From: a bacterium
Lineage (GTDB): Bacteria > Bacillota_I > Bacilli_A > RF39 > UBA660
Length of the DNA stretch: 40,191 nucleotides
Direction of reading: 5' to 3'
Assembly (NCBI GenBank): GCA_030531905.1
Contig: JAUNMG010000010.1
Location: forward strand, 1-40,191
Part shown: positions 16,015 through 24,009 of the stretch, one piece after another
Layout of the letters: each line of letters starts with the position of its first letter
Position numbering within the stretch: the first letter of the stretch is position 1
The notes under the pieces: generated by a model
What the model saw: only the letters and a program-made list of their open reading frames with translations
Databases searched by the model: none
Told to the model about the DNA's origin: nothing
Program-made: the position numbers and the translations under genes

Positions 16015-16809
16015 TTAAGAAGCTTTTTTTCTTTCTTTGATTTTTTGTTTTACATAATTTGTATCTTTATAATCAATACTCATAATACTATCTAACTTTT
16101 CCATAGTTAAATCCAAATTGTATTCTTTATTAAACATTCTCATAAAGCGTTTAGCTCTAATATAACCATGTTCAGGTAAAGAAGAATATAACATTTTTAA
16201 CATTGTCATCTCTAAAACCTTATTTCTTATAGCAACAGAATTTTTATGATTCGTAACGGCACGTTCTAACTCGCTATAATCAACATCTGTTTCTAAACCA
16301 AAAAATCTTCCTAAAAAGTCCTCAATTCTAGTTATTCCATCTGTGTCTTTTATGAAACCCTCAAATTCTAAATCTTCTAGTTCAGATGAAGCAATTTTTC
16401 CATTACTATCAACTCTAATCATTGAAATAGAATTTCCAAATAATTTTTTAGGTCTTCTTAAGGTGAAATATACTGGATACTCACATTCTAAGAAACACAA
16501 TTCATCATGATTCAATCTATATTTTAATTGTTCAATATCAAGTTTTTTAGCTATCTTCATGCATTCATAAAAAGCTTTCTTTTCTGTGCCACCAACATAT
16601 CTAAATGCATCAAAGATTTCTTCGGGATATTTAAATTCAAAAAACATTGCTAATTTATCAATAAGTTTCTGAATTTCATCTAGATTTAACACTGGATGAT
16701 AACCTTCTTTTACTTTTTCTTCGTAGTATTTAATAAATTCGCTATTTTGTTCTACTATATATTCTTTACTATCATATTTTTCAAAATTTTCCCATTCTAA
16801 TCCAGTCAT
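16015..16809 (-). CDS. conserved-looking protein of unknown function
   Basis: I do not recognise this 264-residue protein. It begins MTGLEWENFEKYDSKEY, has no signal peptide or membrane segment and is mainly helical at both ends with a central, more strand-like part (about residues 115-150, containing YPVYFTLRRPKKLFGNSISM). Charged residues are evenly spread and there are several aromatic residues, so it should fold as a soluble cytoplasmic protein. I see no nucleotide-binding or metal-binding motif. AGGAGA lies 8 bases before the ATG at 16809; the frame extends 21 codons upstream, but those lie across the promoter. It is monocistronic, with its own sigma-A promoter just behind the leuS terminator. 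Confidence 0.75.
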   Translation of the reverse strand: MTGLEWENFEKYDSKEYIVEQNSEFIKYYEEKVKEGYHPVLNLDEIQKLIDKLAMFFEFKYPEEIFDAFRYVGGTEKKAFYECMKIAKKLDIEQLKYRLNHDELCFLECEYPVYFTLRRPKKLFGNSISMIRVDSNGKIASSELEDLEFEGFIKDTDGITRIEDFLGRFFGLETDVDYSELERAVTNHKNSVAIRNKVLEMTMLKMLYSSLPEHGYIRAKRFMRMFNKEYNLDLTMEKLDSIMSIDYKDTNYVKQKIKERKKAS

Positions 16810-16840
16810 AATGTTATCTCCTTTTTGATGATTAATTTTT

Positions 16841-16869
16841 ATTATAATAGTTATAAAATACTTTGTCCA
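16841..16869 (-). promoter_or_regulatory. sigma-A promoter of the unknown gene at 16015-16809
   Basis: Minus strand: TGGACA (16869-16864), 17-base spacer, TATAAT (16846-16841). It starts 12 bases after the leuS terminator U-tract. Confidence 0.75.
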
Positions 16870-16880
16870 CAAAAACTGTT

Positions 16881-16918
16881 AAAAAAAGAAATGTAGAATA
16901 TTATTTTCCACATTTCTT
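16881..16918 (-). terminator. terminator of leuS
   Basis: Minus strand: AAGAAATGT (16918-16910) pairs with ACATTTCTT (16894-16886), followed by a T-run. Confidence 0.88.
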
Positions 16919-16926
16919 GTTGAAAA

Positions 16927-19329
16927 CTATTTAACAACAATATTTACAATTTTACCTTTAATAACGATTACTTTAACAATTTCTTTTCCATCAGTATGAT
17001 TTTTAACATTTTCTTCTTTTAAAGCTTTTTCCTTTATTGATTCTTCGTCTTCATTAACATTAATTTTTATAGTAGCACGAACTTTTCCATTAACTTGAAC
17101 AGCTATTTCTTTTTCTTCATCTATAGTTTTTGCCTCATCATACTTAGGCCAACTACTCTTACAAATTGCTTCACCTAAATTATATTTTTCATTTAATTCT
17201 TCAGTGATATGTGGCGCAATTGGGTTAAATAAGATTAAGAATGTTCTATAGTCATCTTTTGTAATTTCTTCTTGTTCTTCAAATTTGTTTAGTAAAATCA
17301 TTAAGGCTGATACTGCTGTGTTAAATTTCATTGCATCTATATCTTCAGTAACTTTTTTTATAGTTTTATGAATTAAGTTTTCTAACTTTTCTGAGTAACC
17401 ATTTTTATCAGTTACTTTTTCTCCTACTCTAACTACTCGATCAATGAATCTTTTACATCCATTAAGTCCTTGTTCACTCCAAGCAACTTCTTTTTCGTAG
17501 TCACCAATAAACATTTCATAAGTTCTTAAAGCATCTGCACCGTATGAAGATACCATATCATCAGGATTTACAACATTTCCTAGTGATTTTGACATCTTAA
17601 CGCCGCCTTCTCCTAGAATCATACCATGACTTACTCTTGTTTCAAATGGTTCTTTATTTGGTACTAGTCCTATATTATATAAGAATTGATTCCAGAATCT
17701 AGCATATAGTAAGTGTCTAGTTGCATGTTCCATACCACCATTATAGAAATCTAGTTTTCCCCAATATTTTAAGGCATCTTGACTTGCGAATTCTTTATCA
17801 TTATGAGCATCCATATATCTTAACCAGTACCAAGATGATCCTGCCCAGTTTGGCATTGTATCAGTTTCTCTTTTAGCAGGTTTTCCACAATGTGGACAAG
17901 TTGTATTTACCCAGTCAGTGATTGCTGCTAGTGGACTTTCACCATCATCTGTTGGTTCATAGTTTGTAACATCTGGAAGTCTAACTGGTAAGTCTTCTTC
18001 TTTTACTGGAACCCAACCGCAATCTTCACAATAAACTAGTGGAATTGGTTCTCCCCAGAATCTTTGACGTGAGAATATCCAGTCTTGTAACTTATAATTT
18101 ACTTTTTCATGTCCTAAGTTATTTTCTTCTAGGTATTCAATCATTTTCTTGATAGAATCTTTCTTATTAGTTAGTCCGTTTAATACTCCAGAGTTAACCA
18201 TTTCACCATCGCCAGTGTAAGCTTTTTCTGAAATATCTCCACCTTTAATTACCTCAACTATATCAATTCCAAATTTTTTAGCAAATTCATAGTCTCTTTC
18301 ATCATGTGCTGGTACTGCCATGATAGCTCCTGTTCCATAACTCATCATTACATAATCTGAAATGTAGATTGGAATTTCTTTATTAGTAATTGGATTTATT
18401 CCAGTAAGACCTTTTATACATACACCTGTCTTATCTTTATTTACTTGAGTTCTTTCGAATTCTGTTTTATTTTTAATTTTTTCACGATATGCTTCAACTT
18501 CATCAAAATTAGAAATCTTATCTTTATTCTTATCTATTATTGGATGTTCTGGTGCGACAACCATGAAAGTTACTCCATATAGTGTATCTGGTCTTGTTGT
18601 GAATACTACTAAATCTTCGTCTGTTTCTTTTACTTTGAAATTAACTTCTGCGCCTGTTGACTTACCTATCCAGTTAATTTGAGCTGTTTTTATTCTATCT
18701 TGGAATTTAGTATCATCAAGTCCTGTGATTAAGTCTTCAGCATAATCACTCATTCTAAGCATCCATTGTTCTTTTTCTCTTTGTTCTACTTCTGTTCCAC
18801 AACGTTCACAAACTCCACCTGATGAATCCTCATTAGATAATCCCATCTTACACTTTGGACACCAATTAATATTTTTCTTTGCCTTATAAGCCATTCCATG
18901 TTCAAAGAATTTTAAAAATTGCCATTGAGTCCATTTGTAATATTCTGGATCAGTTGTTGCGAACTCTCTTGTCCAATCAATTGATAGACCAATTGCTTTA
19001 ATTTGGCTCTTGAAGTTTTTAATATTTTCTTTTACAGCAACACTAGGATGAATATGATTTTTAATGGCATATTGTTCTGCTGGTGCTCCAAAAGCATCCC
19101 ATCCCATTGGGAATAAAACATTGTATCCATTCATTCTTTTCTTACGTGCTAAAGCATCTAGGGCAGTATAACTTCTAACATGTCCAACATGAAGTCCTGC
19201 TCCTGATGGATAAGGAAATTCTACTAAATAATAATATTTAGGTTTACTACTTTTATTATCTGCAACAAATACCTTTTCATCTTCCCAATATTGTTGCCAT
19301 TTCTTTTCTATACTTGTATAATTACTCAT
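16927..19329 (-). CDS. leuS: leucyl-tRNA synthetase
   Basis: Class I synthetase that charges tRNA-Leu. The 800-residue length is normal for bacterial LeuRS. The HIGH motif is HVGH (residues 47-50), a zinc-binding CPKCKMGLS...CERCG segment follows at about 158-180, the CP1 editing domain contains TTRPDTLYGVTFMVVAPEHP and GTGAIMAVPAHDERDY, and the KMSKS motif is KMSKSLGN (about residue 570). The C-terminal domain ends in VQVNGKVRATIKI. It overlaps the preceding 138-residue membrane protein gene by 8 bases, so the two are translationally coupled, and both sit behind a leucine T-box. A terminator follows. Confidence 0.98.
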   Translation of the reverse strand: MSNYTSIEKKWQQYWEDEKVFVADNKSSKPKYYYLVEFPYPSGAGLHVGHVRSYTALDALARKKRMNGYNVLFPMGWDAFGAPAEQYAIKNHIHPSVAVKENIKNFKSQIKAIGLSIDWTREFATTDPEYYKWTQWQFLKFFEHGMAYKAKKNINWCPKCKMGLSNEDSSGGVCERCGTEVEQREKEQWMLRMSDYAEDLITGLDDTKFQDRIKTAQINWIGKSTGAEVNFKVKETDEDLVVFTTRPDTLYGVTFMVVAPEHPIIDKNKDKISNFDEVEAYREKIKNKTEFERTQVNKDKTGVCIKGLTGINPITNKEIPIYISDYVMMSYGTGAIMAVPAHDERDYEFAKKFGIDIVEVIKGGDISEKAYTGDGEMVNSGVLNGLTNKKDSIKKMIEYLEENNLGHEKVNYKLQDWIFSRQRFWGEPIPLVYCEDCGWVPVKEEDLPVRLPDVTNYEPTDDGESPLAAITDWVNTTCPHCGKPAKRETDTMPNWAGSSWYWLRYMDAHNDKEFASQDALKYWGKLDFYNGGMEHATRHLLYARFWNQFLYNIGLVPNKEPFETRVSHGMILGEGGVKMSKSLGNVVNPDDMVSSYGADALRTYEMFIGDYEKEVAWSEQGLNGCKRFIDRVVRVGEKVTDKNGYSEKLENLIHKTIKKVTEDIDAMKFNTAVSALMILLNKFEEQEEITKDDYRTFLILFNPIAPHITEELNEKYNLGEAICKSSWPKYDEAKTIDEEKEIAVQVNGKVRATIKINVNEDEESIKEKALKEENVKNHTDGKEIVKVIVIKGKIVNIVVK

Positions 19330-19738
19330 TTTTAATCAATCCTTTCTTAACATAATATTTACCAATAAAACTATAACTTAAAAGTATTAATGGGAAAGCC
19401 AGTACTAAAGCCAGTAAAATCTGAAGTAGATAATTATCTATAATTAAAACTAACGTAACTAAAATAGAAATATCTAATGAACTAACTAAAGATACAACTA
19501 GTAGTAGTCTGTTATAATTAATTTTATCTAAATCAAGCTTATACTTTGATTCTAAAAGTTTTATCTCCATTGGTTTCTTTGGTAAAATATCTTCTTTACT
19601 TTTATTATTTTTTTTCTTTTTAAACAGTTTCTTCTTTGATTTCTTTTCTTTTTTTATCTTTGCTTTTCTAATTATAAATATTTGATAGAATAAGAAGACA
19701 AAGATAAATGTTAGTAAAAATAAAATTACTTGTTTCAT
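19322..19738 (-). CDS. small membrane protein of unknown function in the leuS operon
   Basis: A 138-residue protein with one transmembrane helix at the N-terminus (about residues 3-22), a very lysine-rich cytoplasmic stretch (about 25-53), a segment MEIKLLESKYKLDLDKINYN, and two further hydrophobic helices (about 80-100 and 107-125). I recall no function for this layout. AGGAGG precedes the ATG closely. It is the first gene behind the leucine T-box and overlaps leuS by 8 bases, so it is made when charged tRNA-Leu is scarce. The coupling to leuS could be accidental, or the protein may matter for leucine supply; the sequence does not decide. Confidence 0.78.
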   Translation of the reverse strand: MKQVILFLLTFIFVFLFYQIFIIRKAKIKKEKKSKKKLFKKKKNNKSKEDILPKKPMEIKLLESKYKLDLDKINYNRLLLVVSLVSSLDISILVTLVLIIDNYLLQILLALVLAFPLILLSYSFIGKYYVKKGLIKNE

Positions 19739-19753
19739 ACTCCTCCTTCAAAT

Positions 19754-19964
19754 AAAAAACGCCCTTAATATATAAGGACGAATTATTTCCGTGGTACCAC
19801 CTTATTTCATAGAATAAATCTATGCGGCTTAATAGAGATAATGGTCTTACCCAATATACTTAAAGATAGTCAAGTTCATAATCATTTCAGGTTTATTTTC
19901 ACCAACCATAAACTCTCTTAACTGAAATTAATCATTACTACTACTACCAATATTTCAAATATTT
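19754..19964 (-). promoter_or_regulatory. leucine T-box riboswitch
   Basis: Minus strand: the T-box core GGTGGTACCACGG lies around 19802-19790. Stem I is closed by GGTAGT (19948-19943) with ACTATC (19870-19865); the specifier just before it reads CUU (19874-19872), a leucine codon followed by G, in the same relative place as UAC in the tyrosine leader. The terminator CGTCCTTA with TAAGGGCG (19780-19760) precedes a T-run. It controls the 138-residue membrane protein and leuS. Confidence 0.92.
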
Positions 19965-19970
19965 GAATTT

Positions 19971-19999
19971 ATTATACTAGAACTCACTAATATATTCAA
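19971..19999 (-). promoter_or_regulatory. sigma-A promoter of the leucine T-box operon, inside the end of the GH31 gene
   Basis: Minus strand: TTGAAT (19999-19994), 17-base spacer, TATAAT (19976-19971). The -35 and the spacer overlap the last codons of the GH31 gene. No terminator lies between, so GH31 transcripts can also read into the T-box. Confidence 0.75.
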
Positions 20000-22397
20000 G
20001 TAGTTTTAAGAATAAATTAGTATAAGCTCTAGATAATCCTTTTCCTCTTAGTTTTCTAATTGCTATACGTTTTTTACTAATAGATTGATTACTAAACATT
20101 ATATCAGATATTTCTTCTTTTAAATAAACATTAATTTTTAGGTCTAATAAAATACTTTTTACATCATCGTTAATGACTCTAACTGCATCTATTTCAATAT
20201 CTTTTCCTCGACAATTAATTGTTAACTGCCCAATAGTTGGAATATTATTTACATAAACAACGAAGTCATTTCCATCAAATTCACTTTCTACTTTACATGG
20301 CTGACTATTATAATATGCAGTAACGCTTTCTGCTTCTTTAGTATTTCTAAAGACTACTTTATAGTTTCTTTTAGCTGGAACTATGCCACTTTTTCCTTCT
20401 ATTGATCTAATGATAAGTGTGTAGTTATTTTTTAAGTAGTTGTAATCAATTGATGTTTTTAAATAATAACCATCTTTATATAAAGCAGTAACACCATCAT
20501 CTTCATACAAGGTATAAGTATTAGATACTCCTGGGAATATTTGAATCTCCAAATCTGTTGGTAGCCCTGTATTGTTATAATCACTACGATTAGACAAAGG
20601 AATTATACTACCAGCATGAGCAAACACAGGATAATCCTCCTCTTTATAGAAAGAAACATATTTCTTATTACCAGGGAATTTCTTACCTGTTGTAAAATCA
20701 TACCAAACACCTTCTGGAATAAAGAAACGATGAATAGTACGATTCATAACTTCATCCATTTTGGTAAGAATAGGACATACAAGTAGTTGAGAACCAAAAT
20801 AATATTGATTTTTATATAAATCGTCATCATAAGTCCACATATAGTTATAATAAAATGGTTGAATAAGCGGTGTACCAGCTTTAGTATAGTTATATGATTC
20901 TGTATACAAATATGGGATTAATCTATGACGCAATCTTAAATATTCAGAAGCGATATTTTGTGTTTCATAGTCCCATAACCATGGTTCTTTTTTATAATAT
21001 GGACCCCTTGCAGCATGAAATCTTAATATTGGTGAGAAAACACTTAATTCTAAGTATCTAATATATAGTTCTGCTTCTTCAATACCTCCATGGTTTCCTG
21101 CTACATCATGACTCCAAAATGATACTCCAATGTTAGCAGCATCAAGATAATATTTAGGAATTTTATTTAATTCTTCCCAACTAATTTCACTAGAGCCACC
21201 ATAAAGAACGGGATATCTATGAGGAGCAAAAATACCGTTACGAGCAAGTATCATACTTCTTTTTTCGGCTTTTCTTCCTGAATCAAGATACAAATAATGA
21301 TTATAGGCCCATAAATTTGTCAAATTGGAATTTCCTTTATAATCACTCCAGAAAAAGTCTACTCCTAAATCTTCTAATGGGTGTAGCAAAATCTTAAAGT
21401 AAACATCTAATAGTTTTGGATTTAAAGGATCAAATAAAATTATTTTATTATCAGTAACTCCTAGATATGACGCTGCTACTTTATAATATAATTCGTGTGG
21501 ATAAATTCCTTCTTCTGGGTTTATAACAAGACCAAATCTAATTCCTTTTTTATGAAGATTATCTATAGTTTTTTTAGGTTCTGGAAGCAAACTTTTATTA
21601 AAAGTAAAACCAGTCTTTAACCCTTTAGCGTTACCTACATTTCTATAATGCCAGTCGTTATCAAGCAAAAGAATTGATAATGGAATTTTCTTTTTTTCAA
21701 AATGTTTTACTAAACTAGTAATTTTTTCATCATCATATTCTATATTTCTACTCCACCAATTACCTAAGGCATATCTTGGTATTAACTCTGGATATCCTGT
21801 CATTTTATAATAATCAAGAAGAGCTTGTTTATAATCGTAATCGTACATGAACACATAAACATCAATGGAATTTGGATCTCTATCAAACATTGTTCCATCA
21901 ACATTCAAAAGTTTATTAGGAGTATCATTTATACTCGCAAATCCATCTAGAGAGTATAGACCTCTTTGGAGAATTTTTGAACATGGTACATCAATAGATA
22001 CCATATTTCCAGCCATATTACGTGCTTCTGGATGATTAAAATACCAATCTTTTTGACGTGCAGGATCTCTTGATAACAATGTTATCTTTAAATTTTTAGT
22101 TGGATCTAATTTTGTTCCAATAAATGGTTGTCTTTTCAAATAAGTAAGTCTAAAATATTTGGTTGTGATTTCTAAGATATTTTGATCTTGGTTAACTCTA
22201 AAATTAGGATAACCTAAATTTCTAGTTTGAATTAACTGTGTTGGTGAGTCTACAAATTTCCCATCTGGACTATATTCAAGACGTACAACACGTTCAGTTA
22301 TAATACTAATACGATAATTTGGTCCTTTATAAATTGCTTTTTCTTCAGGACGAGACTTAGAATTATCTATTGAAAACTGCTTTCCTAATGGATACAT
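19977..22397 (-). CDS. glycoside hydrolase family 31 enzyme (alpha-glucosidase-like)
   Basis: An 806-residue GH31 protein without a signal peptide. It has the N-terminal mutarotase-like beta domain (about 20-205), the catalytic barrel starting at GNWWSRNIEYDDEK, and C-terminal beta-sandwich domains (from about 600). The catalytic nucleophile should be Asp352 in FFWSDYKGN. The region of the usual acid/base Asp (a GD motif before a Trp) reads LYGGSSEISW, with Ser402 in the Asp place and Glu404 near by; the later HDVAGNHGG motif is intact. Substrate unknown: alpha-glucosidase or alpha-xylosidase types are possible, or a divergent activity. I chose the ATG at 22397, with AGGTG 6 bases before it, over an in-frame GTG at 22406 that overlaps that site. 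A sigma-A promoter precedes it, head to head with the antisense RNA promoter of module 2. Confidence 0.9.
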   Translation of the reverse strand: MYPLGKQFSIDNSKSRPEEKAIYKGPNYRISIITERVVRLEYSPDGKFVDSPTQLIQTRNLGYPNFRVNQDQNILEITTKYFRLTYLKRQPFIGTKLDPTKNLKITLLSRDPARQKDWYFNHPEARNMAGNMVSIDVPCSKILQRGLYSLDGFASINDTPNKLLNVDGTMFDRDPNSIDVYVFMYDYDYKQALLDYYKMTGYPELIPRYALGNWWSRNIEYDDEKITSLVKHFEKKKIPLSILLLDNDWHYRNVGNAKGLKTGFTFNKSLLPEPKKTIDNLHKKGIRFGLVINPEEGIYPHELYYKVAASYLGVTDNKIILFDPLNPKLLDVYFKILLHPLEDLGVDFFWSDYKGNSNLTNLWAYNHYLYLDSGRKAEKRSMILARNGIFAPHRYPVLYGGSSEISWEELNKIPKYYLDAANIGVSFWSHDVAGNHGGIEEAELYIRYLELSVFSPILRFHAARGPYYKKEPWLWDYETQNIASEYLRLRHRLIPYLYTESYNYTKAGTPLIQPFYYNYMWTYDDDLYKNQYYFGSQLLVCPILTKMDEVMNRTIHRFFIPEGVWYDFTTGKKFPGNKKYVSFYKEEDYPVFAHAGSIIPLSNRSDYNNTGLPTDLEIQIFPGVSNTYTLYEDDGVTALYKDGYYLKTSIDYNYLKNNYTLIIRSIEGKSGIVPAKRNYKVVFRNTKEAESVTAYYNSQPCKVESEFDGNDFVVYVNNIPTIGQLTINCRGKDIEIDAVRVINDDVKSILLDLKINVYLKEEISDIMFSNQSISKKRIAIRKLRGKGLSRAYTNLFLKLLEYISEF

Positions 22398-22426
22398 AGC
22401 CAACACCTTCCTATTATTCTAGAATA

Positions 22427-22455
22427 ATGATATCACATTTTCTTACTATTTCCAA
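22427..22455 (-). promoter_or_regulatory. sigma-A promoter of the GH31 gene
   Basis: Minus strand: TTGGAA (22455-22450), 17-base spacer, TATCAT (22432-22427), about 30 bases before the start codon. Confidence 0.65.
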
Positions 22456-22471
22456 GGAAAAAGAAAACAAC

Positions 22472-22500
22472 TTGATAAAGAATAGAAAATATGATATTAT
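22472..22500 (+). promoter_or_regulatory. promoter of antisense RNA 2
   Basis: TTGATA (22472-22477), 17-base spacer, TATTAT (22495-22500), then GTATACAG, closely matching the start region of module 1. Confidence 0.72.
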
Positions 22501-22506
22501 GTATAC

Positions 22507-22606
22507 AGATGAAGTTTACTTCATAAAATAAAAATGGAACATTCAATATTTCTCTGTTGGGTGTTGCCAATATGGTTGTCACCTAACTTATGTTAGGTGT
22601 TTTTTT
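22507..22606 (+). ncRNA. putative antisense antitoxin RNA (module 2)
   Basis: A plus-strand RNA of about 100 nt is implied by a good promoter and a strong terminator. It begins with a 5' hairpin (ATGAAG 22509-22514 with CTTCAT 22519-22524), then CATAAAATAAAAATGGAACA, shared with module 1, and ends in the hairpin 22580-22599. It carries no plausible protein. It is complementary to the 3' part of the toxin messenger and ends at the toxin stop codon. Its GTTGGGTG (22556-22563) could also pair with its own CACCTAAC (22580-22587), an alternative to the terminator. Confidence 0.65.
22580..22606 (+). terminator. terminator of antisense RNA 2
   Basis: CACCTAAC (22580-22587) pairs with GTTAGGTG (22592-22599) around TTAT, followed by seven T. 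The U-tract reaches the stop codon of the peptide gene on the other strand. Confidence 0.9.
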
Positions 22607-22688
22607 ATTTTATAGTTACAAAGAGTAAACCTATAAGTAAAAGGATAATGATAATCAAAAGAAATATTAAGAAATCTTTCTTTGACAT
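22605..22688 (-). CDS. short hydrophobic peptide, putative type I toxin (module 2)
   Basis: A 27-codon frame on the minus strand. The peptide starts MSKKDF, is then almost wholly Leu, Ile, Phe and Val from residue 6 to 24 (a single membrane helix with Gly20), and ends TIK. It has a very strong ribosome binding site, AAGGAGGTGG (22702-22693), 7 bases from the ATG, which is good evidence that so short a frame is translated. That site is paired with CCTCTTT upstream (22717-22711). The messenger has a promoter at 22751-22778. Together with the convergent antisense RNA this is the architecture of a type I toxin, whose peptide acts on the membrane when not silenced. The sequence does not resemble Fst, TxpA or BsrG as I know them. 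Confidence 0.7.
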   Translation of the reverse strand: MSKKDFLIFLLIIIILLLIGLLFVTIK

Positions 22689-22695
22689 CTTACCA

Positions 22696-22717
22696 CCTCC
22701 TTTCTTCAAAAAAGAGG
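22696..22717 (-). promoter_or_regulatory. hairpin hiding the ribosome binding site of toxin 2
   Basis: Minus strand: CCTCTTT (22717-22711) pairs with AAAGGAGG (22703-22696) with one bulged G, so the AGGAGG core is in a stem. Module 1 has the equivalent stem at 3691-3716 with a different sequence. Confidence 0.65.
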
Positions 22718-22750
22718 CAAAGCACCCAACTATCAAATGTTCCAAGTTTT

Positions 22751-22778
22751 ACTATAACATACGTTCGTGTCATTTCAA
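22751..22778 (-). promoter_or_regulatory. promoter of toxin 2 messenger
   Basis: Minus strand: TTGAAA (22778-22773), 16-base spacer, TATAGT (22756-22751) with the extended -10 TGT. Transcription would start near 22744, at the edge of the 5' arm. Confidence 0.72.
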
Positions 22779-22790
22779 TAAATTTTATTA

Positions 22791-22814
22791 AAAAAAAAAG
22801 CCAATTAATGGCTT
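22791..22814 (-). terminator. terminator of the M15 peptidase gene
   Basis: Minus strand: AAGCCA (22814-22809) pairs with TGGCTT (22803-22798), followed by at least seven T. It lies directly before the toxin 2 promoter and insulates it. Confidence 0.82.
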
Positions 22815-23941
22815 TATTTGTCTAAATGCATTGCATAGTGTTCTTCATAAGAAATATCTTTTTCATATATCTCTTTAGCAATATCTTTTCCAACATAACG
22901 ATAATGCCATGCTTCATGTCTTATTCCTGTAATATCTTCAAAATCAGGTTTAAATCTATAAATAAATCCATATTTATAGCAATTATCAACAATCCATTTA
23001 TACTCTTTACTACTTACAAAAACATTTGCTGTTGTACTTCCTATATCAAATGAAAGACCTGTTTGATGTTCTGAAAAACCTGGCTTTAAAACGTATTTTT
23101 CAACATAAGCATCACCATATAAATTTTTATAAGTATCTGATATCTCTTGTTGTTCATCATAACTACGATATGCTGAATTTATTATTAATCCATACCCTTC
23201 TTTTTCAGCATCTTTTTTCATATTCTTAAAAGCTATATAAGCTGTTCTATTAGCTTTCATGCCTTTTTCTTTGGCATCATCTGTACTAATAGTAACTAAA
23301 TCATTTGGTCTAAAATCTTTATTTAAACATCTATGTTTATTAACTAACATTGTATAAGAAAACTTTTTTATTTCAATGGGATCTTTATAATCTTCTTTAT
23401 CCATATCTAAATTAACTAATAAAACACTAGTTTCTTCATCTTCTCTGGAGTTATTCATATAAGAAACATAACGGTCATAATATTTTATCTTTGCGTAACT
23501 TAAAGTATAAAACTCCTCTAAATATCTTACTTTTTTTCTTTTAGCAAACTCTTTTACTTCTTCCCCTGTTCCATGAGCAAGTATCATTGTAATTTGCTCA
23601 TTATCATAACCATCCTTAATTAAAGCATTTATATTAGATATTACATATTTTTCATCTTTATATTTTATTTTTGCATAACTATTAAAGTTTTTCTCTTTGT
23701 AGTCTGAACTTTCAAAAGCTTTATTTAAAGTCTTATTTTTACCAATATTTAAAACATCATCTTTTTTGAATTTAGCTAAAATATTTTTAGAAGCTTTTTC
23801 ACTATATCCTAGCTTTTTTAAATCATTTATTTGAACTCGATAAAATATAAACACTCCTAATATAATTATAAATATTACTCCTATAACTTTTAATACATTT
23901 AATACAGGAGCCTTAAGTTTAACTTTTTTCTTGGTTACCAT
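22814..23941 (-). CDS. D-alanyl-D-alanine carboxypeptidase, M15 family (VanY/DacB-like)
   Basis: A 375-residue protein with one N-terminal transmembrane anchor (about 17-35), so the catalytic part is outside. The C-terminal M15B domain (about 230-365) has the fold signature NSAYRSYDEQQ, the zinc ligands His292 and Asp299 in SEHQTGLSFDIG and His346 in EAWHYRYVG. It should trim the terminal D-Ala from peptidoglycan stem peptides. The region 40-220 has two related segments (around FNSYAKIKYKDEKYVI and TLSYAKIKYYDRYVSY) of unknown role. GGAGG lies 6-8 bases before the ATG. It is divergent from the patatin gene and has its own terminator. Confidence 0.93.
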   Translation of the reverse strand: MVTKKKVKLKAPVLNVLKVIGVIFIIILGVFIFYRVQINDLKKLGYSEKASKNILAKFKKDDVLNIGKNKTLNKAFESSDYKEKNFNSYAKIKYKDEKYVISNINALIKDGYDNEQITMILAHGTGEEVKEFAKRKKVRYLEEFYTLSYAKIKYYDRYVSYMNNSREDEETSVLLVNLDMDKEDYKDPIEIKKFSYTMLVNKHRCLNKDFRPNDLVTISTDDAKEKGMKANRTAYIAFKNMKKDAEKEGYGLIINSAYRSYDEQQEISDTYKNLYGDAYVEKYVLKPGFSEHQTGLSFDIGSTTANVFVSSKEYKWIVDNCYKYGFIYRFKPDFEDITGIRHEAWHYRYVGKDIAKEIYEKDISYEEHYAMHLDK

Positions 23942-24009
23942 AAACTACCTCCGATTATAAACATTATATCATAATTTAATTTTGTGGTATAATATTTTTG
24001 GTGATATTT

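Larger units (their letters stand above)
22536..22744 (-). repeat. inverted-repeat arms enclosing toxin-antitoxin module 2
   Basis: In the minus-strand RNA the 5' arm TGGAACATT (22744-22736) pairs with AATGTTCCA (22543-22535), GTTGGGTG (22730-22723) with CACCCAAC (22563-22556), and TTGCC (22720-22716) with GGCAA (22568-22564): 22 bp in three blocks. The same arrangement, with different bases in the inner block, occurs in module 1. TTTTTATTTT follows the 3' arm. Confidence 0.75.

Noticed and set aside
3667-22746. The TTGGGTG-containing leaders as a metabolite riboswitch
   Set aside because: No known riboswitch core is present, the genes controlled are only tiny peptides, and the convergent antisense RNAs fit toxin-antitoxin logic better.
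22597-22791. A 64-codon frame on the plus strand over module 2
   Set aside because: It has no ribosome binding site, lies antisense to the better supported 27-residue peptide, and begins behind the antisense RNA terminator.
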